A stretch of 64,000 nucleotides of DNA, taken from NCBI RefSeq assembly GCF_026151205.1, contig NC_087083.1, positions 496,001 to 560,000 of the forward strand, written 5' to 3'. The DNA comes from Bolinopsis microptera. Taxonomy: Eukaryota > Ctenophora > Tentaculata > Lobata > Bolinopsidae. The position numbers and the translations under genes were made by a program. Under the pieces are notes generated by a model. The model had not been told where the DNA came from and ran no database searches. It was given only the letters and a program-made list of their open reading frames with translations. Below are positions 49,101-61,100 of this stretch, piece by piece. Positions within the stretch are counted from its first letter, which is position 1. The number at the start of each line of letters is the position of its first letter.

Positions 49101-52100
49101 AGAAGTAATGGTGAGGATTGAATAGTAATGAGGGTGGAAACGCGCAACTACAAAAAAAATCATTAGCTTCCTCCCTGTGACCACAGGCTTTTTTGATAGC
49201 TTTCTGCTTAAGTGCTCTTACCATTGTGACTATATCCAAAAGTTAACACACGATTTTTTAAGCGGAGTGCTGGATTGCAAGCGGAGGGCTGGGTTGCAAA
49301 GGTAGACTGATGTATATGTCAAGGAAGACGGTGTCTTTCTTTTTAAGGAAGCATTCATAAAATTAATTCTTTGTTCTATTATTGATTTATTGTTCATAGA
49401 TAATAGGCGTACAAGCATTGATAATTAGATTAATATTCTTTGATCATTTGATCTTCATTTGCTAATTTTGTCAGAGTGTTGCATCCATTTTAATTTTGTA
49501 TCCTTTTCATTAATCGCTAAGTTCTATAGATTTCGAATTGATGCTTCTTGGTGCGGTAATATTTTGCAAATAGTGCAGTTTTTCACCTGCCTAAAACTTG
49601 TTTATGTGCGGTAAATTTGGCGACAAAAAACACAGCAATTAAATAGAACAATTCGCAAAATTTGCAGCCTTTAGGTACACTCGATCTCAGGTTGGCTTAT
49701 TGGACAGCGTAGTATGTAACGTTGCCTTACACGATTGTTGAGTTACTAAAACAAATAACCAACAAGGTCTTACATTGAGATTCCTGACAATTCAAGATGT
49801 ACAAATCTAGAATTACGGTCCTAATAATAGAAGATTTAACAATTAAACGGGCAAGGGCTCACTAGTTGAGAAGGTTGTGAGCATAATAATATTATATCAG
49901 AGAAGTACAACAGATTAAAATTTCCAACACATTGTCCAAATTCAAACGCATTATAATATTATGTACATTGTACAAGCTTAAGTGACTAAAGTGACTAAAG
50001 TGACTCAATTTCAATCTGTTGAGGGATTGCAATCCAGTATGACAAGTTCGTTTGTACCAAGATTCACCCTCGATTGTTTTTTGTTAATCAAAATTACTGA
50101 TAGTATTGAAAGTCGATGCATTATCAACTTGCCATCTGATAATAATAATAATGAAATTTCTGGGAATATTTTCAGCGAGGAATATCATTGTTCTTTGTTA
50201 TACGTTTGGTTCCAGATCATGGAGTTTTGCCCTGAAATTTAAACACATTCTGAATACCACACGATTTTAGAAGTTTTAGGTTATAAAGTCAATTTTGAGT
50301 TATTAACAAAAGTCACTTGGGGGTCTTTCAGAGACAACCTCTTTATGTTTAAGTATCATGTACATACTGTATAGTGTATAATAGGGGTCGTTCACATATT
50401 ACGAAATCAGCCGAGGGGGGAGGAAGGGGGGTTTCCAAATGATTACGCTAGTGTAATTTTGACACAATAGCTATGTGTAAAACTGATTACGGAGGGTGGT
50501 GGGGGGGGGGTTAAAAATTCTCCGAAAAGTGATTGCGTAACAACGGTCCCATATTGGTAAATATTGTTAAAACAGGCGCGAATAACCTTTACCTGCAGAT
50601 ATTTTGACAACATGACAACATGTCAGTATTAATGCTTTTCATACAAAGTTACAACAAAGTCAGTATGTTTTTAACATTAAAATTGTCTATGATATTACAA
50701 AGTTACAAATTTTGTCCTCACAAGGTTACCTGTTTCCAATAGTGAATTAGCCGTGTGTTTAGTGTGTTTTACTTTTTAGTATCAGCCATTTCTAGTCATT
50801 TCCTACTACACAACCAGGGGATTATAATCCTTGGACGAGTTGCACTTTTCACGTTTGCCTTGTCAGAGAAACTTTATAAAAGCAAGGCAATTATAATTGT
50901 TGGAGGAGTTGTGTGTTTATTTGTCAGCCAATCAAGGAACTTGTTTATAAGTTAGGGATAATTTATTAATTCATGTAATTTATTAATTTATATGAATGCC
51001 ACTCCATGGGGTGCAGGTGGCAAGTCCCCATACATCGTGGTCCGGTAGTTTCATTGCGTCTTAATATAAGACTTATTGACAATGTCAGATGACAATATCA
51101 TCTGCTAAAACCAGTGTGAGTTTAACTCGACGCACCAATAACGTCGAACACAAAATTTAGACATGACAATTATAGATTATTCTTAATCATGCTTGCTGCA
51201 TGATGACTTCATGATAAAATTTAAACATGTCCTTTTAATATTTTAATATAGTTATCGGTGTTTAATAGTGAATTAGACAATATTTAATATAATTACAAAT
51301 GGCATCGTCTTCCTTACAAAGTTACAGTGATAGTCATTTCCTGTCAACGCGTTGTGTAACCTAGTTTAGTCAATGTTTTACTTTAAAATGGAACCAGATT
51401 TTTAAACTTCTCATTACACAAATATATTATACAGATTCTGTTTATTTTTGTGAGTATTGAGTTTCTCCACTGACACTTGACGTCATTAAACTGTCACGTG
51501 ACACTTTTGAATCTTGTTATGCAAAGCTGACTTCTCATCTGACCCCCCTTATTGTCTCACAGGAACCATGAACACATCTGACGTCATCATCAGAGCACTC
51601 CCCCCTCGCTCGGACCTCTACAATCCCCACATTAAATCCTACCCAGACTACCCTGGTATGGCAACACCCTTTACACCTCTCGACTTCTCACTCGGGTCCC
51701 TTCTCTTTCTCTGTGCTCTGGTCGGTATCCCTGGTAACATCTTCGGACTCTTCTACTTCACCTTTAAGACGCGCAGAGACAGGGTTACCTTGCTTTACAT
51801 TGTTATCTGCGGTGTGGACACTATGACATCCTTCAGCCACCTCCCGGTAGCTATAGCGCTGTTCCGAGGTAGAAAACCAGGGGTTTTTAACAACCATCTC
51901 TTCTGCGCTCTCTGGGAGTCCCTCTACACAATCCTCCAGAAGACCTCTATATTCCTAGTCCTCCTCCTCAGTGTATCCCGTACCATAGCAATAGTGAAAC
52001 CCTTCTATAAAATCCGGATTATCACCGTCATGTGCAGTTTGTTGGCGTACGTGTTTATCTTAATCCTGATACCGGTGGTTCAGTACGTGGTAATCCCACT

Positions 52101-55100
52101 CCGGGGCGAGTTCAAGTACTCGTGGGATGGTGCTTACTGTTACTATAACTTTGAGATGAAGTTCGAGCATGCTGTTAATCTGGTTATGGTGGGGCTGCCT
52201 CCTATTCTTACTTTTATCTCCTTTTTAGTGTCTATTATCAGGCTGACAGCGGATAGGAAGAAGGTAGGACCAGGAGCAAAGGCGAAAGAAACCCAGAAGT
52301 GGAAGTATCGAGCGAGTGTTACGATAGTGCTGTTTACCACCTTGTTCTTAGTGTGTAATCTCCCCCTTTTCATCAACATGCTGCACAATATGACGACACG
52401 TTTCTTTGGGGTGGACTACCCAGGGGTATACTTCGGTACACGGTTCATGTACTGGTATTCTTGGCATGTGGCCAAGATGGAGAGTGTGGTGGTGAATGCG
52501 GCTCTCAATCCTGTGCTGTATTTCTGGAGGATGAACAAGTTTAGGGTGTGGTGTGTGGATGTGGTTATATGTAGGGGTTTGAGGAAGGAGGAGGAGGGGA
52601 ACAAACCTGGTTTTACTCAGGTACAGAGCTCGACGGTGTTTATGCCGGAGAAAGTGGAGTTAGAAAAAGTGTTGGAAAATGTTGAGAGTTAGCATGTGGT
52701 CAAATTATCGGTTGAAGTGTTGTCGATTAAGCCAGTTTTATAGACGAGCTAGAGCTGTCAGTTATTATTGATCGTATTATTTTGGGATAAATCATAAATA
52801 TAAAATGTTTTAAATGGTCCTTAAAACTTTAAAAACAAGTTATTTCGTTCCTAATCTCGCTTTAATGACTTGAATGTACATCTACATGTTGAAGCGTGTA
52901 ACAATATTAGAACTTGCTTACGACTGTAGACTTAAGACTGTATAAATAGTATTTATGAAGTCTCTATGTTTATAGGGATATTGAATAATGAATATTAATG
53001 AATAAAATTCATCGAAAAAAGGACTTGTTTTGAAATTTGATACAAACTTGAGTTAAAACTTTATTAACCCATGTTCCATAACAGCTAATGGTTCATTTTG
53101 TTACTCAAAAATATATAACTTATAAGATGTGATTTAGACAAGCTGTTTTGCTAAACATTATTAGATAATTATATAATAATGTATAATAATAACGTGCAGT
53201 TTTCAACCCTTTTTATAACCCTAAAAGCCTAAACTAAAATCTGTAATTGACTCAATCTTGAAAAATATTATCAAAACGTCATAAACATTGGGTTTTATTT
53301 TTCTTATCTTTTAACTTCAACAAACAAGATAAATATACTTGATCCCTGATAAAGATAAAACCATTCCCCCCGCCCCCCCCCCCCCCCCTCTCCCCCGGGC
53401 CTCCACCCCCGCAACAGACCTATTAAATCTAAGAATGCACCAGTTGTACCTGCTGATGCCCCCCCGGCCCCCCCCCCCCCCCCCGGCCCCACCCCCTTTA
53501 GTTTAACACATACCTGCTGATGCCCCCCTCCCCCACCCCCTTTATTTAAACACATACCTGCTGATGCCCCCCCCCCCCCCCGGCCCCACCCCCTTTACTT
53601 AAACACATACCTGCTGATGCCAGGAATGTTTACAGAGGAGATGAACAGCAGGTAGGTTCAGTTTCTTCACACACTGAGTACACTTGTTTGTTTGGAAGAT
53701 TACTGGTTCTGTCTTTAGCTTCTTTATCTCTTCCCGCATTTTCTGGGCAGATGAGAAAAATATATGAGCTATAAAATTATACCTGTAGTGCACAAATAAT
53801 CGGTGGTTTAAAAAAAGTTGTCAATGAGATCAGCAGATCAGCCACACAATCCAATCATTACCGAACCACTTTTTGTCGATTTTACGGTCGAAAATACGTC
53901 TCCCAGTTCCCACTCTGGTTAATTACTAATCACCTTGATTATTAATTACTAATTGCTATTTAAATTACTAATTACTCACAGTAGCTTCCTCAGAATATTT
54001 CTTGATCAGGATCTCATTCTCATTTGTCTGCTCTTCCTCTATCTGTATGTGTCGTGTTATGTAGTTCATCAGCACTGATATGGGAGTTTTAGCGTTCTCT
54101 GATAAAGCTTTTACCACCTGCAAAAAGGGAAATATTGGTTATTTTTAGCTCATATTATATTACTACATACTCTATTAACAGTTTTTGACTGATTTGAATG
54201 TCCTGCACAGCAGATCGAAGCAAATTATTTACTATTTTTATTGTATTGCTGTGTAAATTTGATTCTAATTATAATTCTAATTTTAATATCTGGGTATTTT
54301 AGATTTAGGAAAAATAACATTTTCTAATTTAGTTATTATGCTTTTACTACCTGCGAAATAATAATAAATAGCAACAAAGCCAATCCTCAGTATTAAAAAA
54401 TCGAAAGCGAAACCGTTAATCGATGAAACACTACATACATTGTTTAATGTATTATATTATGTAATCAATTAGCAATCAATTAGCAATCAATTAGCGAACC
54501 ATTAGAGGAGGAAGAAGGTTCTTCTGTTCGATGTACTGTAGGATCTCAGCCACGTGTTCTCTACTCTCCTCGTCCTCCCGAACTGCAAAATACCTGAACA
54601 AAACAATTAATAAATTGGGAAAATTAATTAATTAATTAAATTAATTAATTAATTAAATACGGTGAAATGTCAGTCACCCTTATCTCCTCGTCCTCCCGAA
54701 CTGCAAAATACCTGGACAAAACAACAAAACTTAAAAACGTACACCTTATAATAATAACATTGTTTGATACATATTTAGCCTCACAAAAACAGTTGCAAGC
54801 AATCTCAACGAGAAAAAAGTTATCACATTCAGAAATGTCAAAGAAATTGACAAAAATTGTTTTGCGGATAATCTTGCTGAGGAATTGGTTACTGTAATGG
54901 ATCCTGAGGGTCTATCACAAGCTGAAATGCCGTCATTTGAAAGCCGCATCAGCCTATACAACTCTAAGTGCCTAACTGTGCTGAATAACCATGCTCCTCT
55001 CCTCACAAAGGAAATCAAAGAACGTAAGTCTGCCCCTTGGTTCGATGGTGAATATAAAGCACTTAGAAGCCAAAGAAGAAAAGCCGAGACAAAGTGGAAA

Positions 55101-58100
55101 ATCTCCGGATCTTTAACTGACAAGAAACACTATGAATCAATCAGAGAGCAGTGCACAGAACTCTCAGACAGGAAGAAACATGAGTTTTTCAAAGTCGAAT
55201 TCATAAAGCATTCCTATTCTTCTAAGAGTCTTTTTAGATTTATGGACACCTTTCTTGATCGGGATAAAAGCATTGTGTTGCCTTCGTCGGAGTCTCTCAA
55301 GGACACAGTCGAAAACTTTAACGTATATTTTCAGGAGAAAATAAAGGCAATACGTAATAACTTTGATCATGTGGAGTCTGACGATCAAACGCCCTCTTAC
55401 TGCGGAGAAAAACTAGCTGAGTTCTCTCCAACTACTCTAGAAGAACTAGAGGAGATAATCAAGGCATCTGAGATCAAGTCTTCTTCAATTGACCCTCTAC
55501 CTGCAAACATCTTTAAAGAAAACCTTGAGGTTCTACTACCCGTCTTAGTTGACATAGTAAATGCTTCATTATCTTCTGGCAGTATTGATGGCGCTAAACT
55601 AGCTCATATCACACCCCTGATCAAGGGCCAGGGATTAGATAGTGATAATCTCAAGAATTACAGACCAATATCTAACCTTAGTTTTGTAGGCAAGTTGATA
55701 GAAAGAGTAGTGCTCAGGCGTCTAAATGAACATCTAGAAAACAACAACCTGAACATCCCACAGCAGTCTGGATACAAATCAAAACACAGCACCGAGACTC
55801 TGCTTGTGAGAGTTGTTAACGATCTACTCATTGCATCTACAGAAAGCAAGGCAACTGTTGTTCTTCTCCTAGATCTCAGTGCAGCTTTTGATACAGTTGA
55901 CCACTGCAAACTTCTGAACATCCTCAGAAATGAGTTGGGAATAACAGGGACAGCTTGGAAATGGTTCAGCAGCTTCCTCACAGGTAGATGTCAAACGATT
56001 AAAGTTGGAAATGAGGAATCTTATGAGATAGTGATTAAGTTTGGAGTCCCACAGGGCTCTGTGCTGGGTCCGGTCCTGTTCAACATCTACATTCGCTCTT
56101 TGTACTCAGCAGCACATGATTTGAACTTCTCCATCCAGGGTTACGCCGACGATCATCAGCTGTATAAAAGTTTTAAGCCAAACGAGGAGCCCACCGTCCT
56201 TATCAACAATGTTCCCAAATGCTTCCAAGAAATTAATGACTGGATGAAAAAACATTATCTACAGCTCAATGCAGGAAAAACTGAGATTCTTGTTTTTGGG
56301 ACACCGCTTGTTCTCCAGCAGCTGTCTATAGGGGGCGTGTTTGTTAACTCTGAGACGTGTGTAAGGCTGTCACCTGTTGCAAAGAACCTCGGATTTCGTC
56401 TCGACTCTCAACTAAACTTTGGTGAGCAAATCAAGCAACTTAAAACATCGTGTTTTCTGAAACTAAGAGACCTTGCTAAGATGAAAACATTCCTCACAAC
56501 CAAACAGATGGGAACACTGACTCAAGCAATTGTAATCTCATCGCTTGACTACTGCAATGCGCTTTACTATGGTTGTAGTCAAGCCTCAATTACGCAGCTG
56601 CAGAACATTCAGAACCGAGCATGCCGTCTGGTTTTTGGATTAAAGAAGAGAGACTCAGTCGAGGAGAAGCTCAAATCCCTTCATTGGCTCAAGGTGAAGG
56701 AAAGGATTGAGTTTAAGTTATGTTTACTGATTTTCAAAGTAGTCAATGGTGTTGCTCCTGTATATCTGTGTGATCTAGTAACATTTGTTAGTTCGAGTAG
56801 CAGAAGAACTTCCTCCTTACACCTACCTGTCGGATCTACAAGATCGCACCCAAGAGCGTTTCAGACTGTTGCTCCGAAAATCTGGAACCAACTACCAATT
56901 GAAATTAAGACTTGTTCTGATGTTGATCTGTTCAAAACATTATTAAAAACTCACCTGTTTAAGAAAAGTTATGGCATGAGCGATTAATTGACAATATAAC
57001 TTTATGTTATTTGCTTAAACTGTTTAGGATGCAACCTAATGTCATGATCTTTTTGAACTTATTAGCTATTAGACTGTTAGCTCGCTTCATAAGCATGTCA
57101 TCTTCGTTCCAAAACTTTTTATGTCCTATGCATACAATCCTTGATAGTTATCTTGATCTAGTATCTTTGTTTCACACAATAGAGCATAAGTTTTGTGGTT
57201 TATCCACTGGGCTTAGAGTTTGTGTTTAAGCTACCAAATTTTATTATTATTATTATATTCCTCGAACAGGTGATCAAAGCAAGTCATGTCAGAATTTATT
57301 ATTTCAATAGGGCACTCAGTGACTGAAAAATAAGCCCCAACGTGTGTGTACTGACTTTTGCTCTTTAGGCTGCCAATCTTTTAACCTAGACGTAAATACC
57401 GCTGGTATTACCAACCTGTGATAGTCACGTTGACAATTAACTAATTAACTAAATAACTAATTAGCTATAGACAGCTGGTATTACTATATTACTAACCTGA
57501 GAGCTTGTACCCAGAGTGATGCCTCCTCAGTACCAAGCCTCCAACACAGGTCCATTATACTCCTGCAATAAGAGTGGGTAGAGAAGACAAAAACAGGAGA
57601 AGTAAATTTAAAGCTTTAAAGACATATAATAAATAAATAATATATAAATATAATCCGATATAATACGGTTCAATCTAATAAAAGAACATTTAAAGATGGC
57701 CAACAGGGCTCCTATTCTCAATATTTCGGTATGGTTATAGCTCAGATCATCACAAAAACTGTAATACCTCGTGGTAAAAAACCAAGAAAGTGACTATCAC
57801 GAAACTATCACGTGACTGAAGTATACACTAACTGAAGTATCACGAAACTAACTTATACTCGTTGTCCTCACAGTAACAATCCAATACGTGTTGGTAAAGA
57901 CCACGCTTCTCACAGAGTATAACAATACCAGGTTGGAGTCTGTACAGCTGCATTAGGAGCAGGGCGTGGTCAGGGTCATACCTGGTGATTAGCGGGCAAT
58001 TAGTGTGCAATTAGTGAGCAATTAGTTGCAGATTAGCGAGCAATTAGTTGCCGATTAGTGACCAATTACTGACTTTTTACCCCATTAAGCTATTAAGTGT

Positions 58101-61100
58101 AGACAGGTAATCGACTGTTTGGCCATCTCTTTTTTTAATAGTCAGCAATTACCGAATTAACTCATCGACCAATTAACTAATCGACCAATCAACTAATTAA
58201 CTAATTAACCTTAATTAACTAATTACCTAGCAGTGTCGTTCTGCAGCATCTCCACTACCTGTTCTGTTCTCTTCTCCCTACACTCTTCCTTCTGGGAATC
58301 TCTTAAGTACAGCTCCAGCAGCGCATTATAAACTGAGGAAATTGGGAAAATTAATTAACTAATTAATTAATTAATACAGTGAAATGTCACTCACCGGACC
58401 AGCCTACTCGGAACCAGTCAACTATCGGACCATTAAACTTCCAGAAATTTTCAAAAGGTGCCGAAAATTTGATTCCAGGGTGCTGCCGGATTAATATCCA
58501 ACGTCTTAAAAACTGTTATTCTAGTTGAAGCAACTCGGACCAATAAAGTCCCGAATTTAATGTCTTTCGGACCAAATTATTCCAGTAGTGCGATATAAAC
58601 TAAGGAAATTGGGGATCACTATAATAGTTTATTGCAGTATTGGAATTTGGATATTATAATATTTTAAATGTTACGCAGTTATGCTTCAATTTCAGCCCAG
58701 TTTCTGATTATCAGCCCACTTGCTGAATATCAGTGTAATATTCACTAATAAAGTAATGCATAGCATAATATAACAAAACATTAATTAATAAGATCACCTT
58801 GAGAAGATGATTCAGGTTGTCTATCCACGATAGCTTCGAGAAACAGTATCAGACAGTCATTCCTGCAGGAGGATGGAATGTTACTGTTAGCTACAAAATA
58901 CCACAGGGCACCTTAAAGTCAACCTCACTCTACCTAACCATTTTACATCAACATATTTTATCCTCATTTCATTCCACTAGTCAACCTTTCTTCACCTCGC
59001 TTTACCTCACTTTACCTCACTAAATAACCTCATTTAACCTCACCTGTTAACAAAGAGAGGTATGAACTCCTCTGGTGGAGGTGGATCCTCAGTCTCCCCA
59101 CACAGCTGTACTAGTTAACCTCTCTTTACCTCACTTTACCTCACTAATTAACCTCTTTTAACCTCACCTGTTGACAAAGAGAGGTATGAACTCCTCTGGT
59201 GAAGGTGGATCCTCAGTCTCCCCACACAGCTGTACTAGTTAACCTCTCTTTACCTCACTTTACCTCACTAATTAACCTCTTAACCTCACCTGTTAACAAA
59301 GAGAGGTATGAACTCCTCTGGTGGGGGTGGATCCTCAGTCTCCCCACACAGCTGTACTAGTTAACCTCTCTTTACCTCACTTTACCTCACTAATTAACCT
59401 CTTGTAACCTCACCTGTTAACAAAGAGAGGTATGAACTCCTCTGGTGGAGGTGGATCCTCAGTCTCCCCACACAGCTGTACTAGTTAACCTCTCTTTACC
59501 TCACTTTACCTCACTAATTAACCTCTTTTAACCTCACCTGTTAACAAAGAGAGGTATGAACTCCTCTGGTGGAGGTGGATCCTCAGTCTCCCCACACAGC
59601 TGTACTAGTTAACCTCTCTTTACCTCACTTTACCTCACTAATTAACCTCTTTTAACCTCACCTGTTAACAAAGAGAGGTATGAACTCCTCTGGTGGAGGT
59701 GGATCCTCAGTCTCCCCACACAGCTGTATTAGAAACTCTGTCATGTCCTCAGGAAGGTGGTCCATCAGCTGGGAGGACAAGTTTACAACAATTAGTGAGG
59801 TTAAGTGAGGTTAAGTTGGTCAATCGGGATATTGTGCACACTGTGCAGCTAATCAGAGTGTAATCTTATTAAAATCAATTAAATCTGATTATTTAGAATC
59901 TAATCTAATGTAGGTACTAGATGTTAATTCTTTAATGCTAGATAACAGTTATTTTATCTATGCAAAAGATACTGATGTTCATTGCAATATGATTGATATC
60001 CCAAGTCAATCTAGCTTACTTACAGCCATCAAATAGATACTCAGCAAATTTTACTTTAACTTTTTAAACTTTTTAACTGTTTAATTTTAATTGCTTTTTT
60101 AACCTGTTTTCCGAAGTTCTTAACGTTTTCCTTCTTCTTATCCAGGCTAGGTAACTCATTAATGTAATCAAGTGCAGTTCTGTAGTCCTGCTTATCTTCT
60201 ATTTGTATGTGAACGTACCTGTCGGGTAAATAAGTGATTAGCTAATTGGATAATTGGATAATTGGATAATTGGATAATTGGATAATTGGGTAATTGAAGA
60301 ATTGGATAATTGAAGAATTGGCTGAGCAGATGATGATTGACGAATTATCATATTATAGATCGTTATGATACATTTCGGAAATTCTGTATGATTATTCAAT
60401 AAAATCTCGTTTTTCTCTTGAAAATGTCATTAGAACTTTACTTATAATGTTATATTAGAAACTGAAGACTAGTAATTATCTTACCAATCGTATTGGTTGA
60501 ACTTCTTGGCTAGGTAAGCAGCGTCATCAAAATAAGTAGCTTGTCTGCAAACCTTAGCAGGGTACAATATTACATTACTTACAATATTACATTACTTACA
60601 ATATTACATTACTTACAATATTACATTACTTACAATATTACATTACTTACAATATTACATTACTTACAATATTACATTACTTACAATATTACATTACTTA
60701 CAATATTACATTACTTAATTATTATAATATTGAATAGGTAAATTAACTATATAATTAACTGTATATTGTGCGCGGCAGAAATACAATTTTGAACATTTCA
60801 GTTCAGTTTATTTTATCCTCTCATAGAATTAATATAGAACAGGTTACAGGCCTAAGCTGCTGAATACTTTTTTTTAAAAGCTGAGCTGTATATCTGTGTT
60901 AAGAGATTAGCATATTTATTACCTTAGTTCGTTTAATTATGGCTCGTTAAAATTGGCAGTTTTTCGGAAATTCTGCCATATTTTTAGCCGTCATTATTTT
61001 TAGCCGTCACAATATTATCCGCCATAAATAAACGAACTAAGGTGACTATAATTAACTGAATTAACTGAATCCAACTCACCTTGATAGCAGTCTCCACATC

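Larger units (their letters stand above)
46237..51567. other. VPS11 intron segment between the two nested GPCR genes
   Basis: 5.3 kb of AT-rich DNA. It holds the inverted flank of the first GPCR (46,341), a short imperfect palindrome at about 48,117-48,181 with CAGTAAAACCC ends (Tigger/pogo-like relic), a foldback copy at 50,384-50,550, and short degenerate repeats near 47,480-48,060. I see no further supportable gene. Confidence 0.55.

Noticed and set aside
53304-53555. Gly-rich 83-codon minus frame
   Set aside because: Product of poly-C/G tracts; only the donor copies within it are meaningful.
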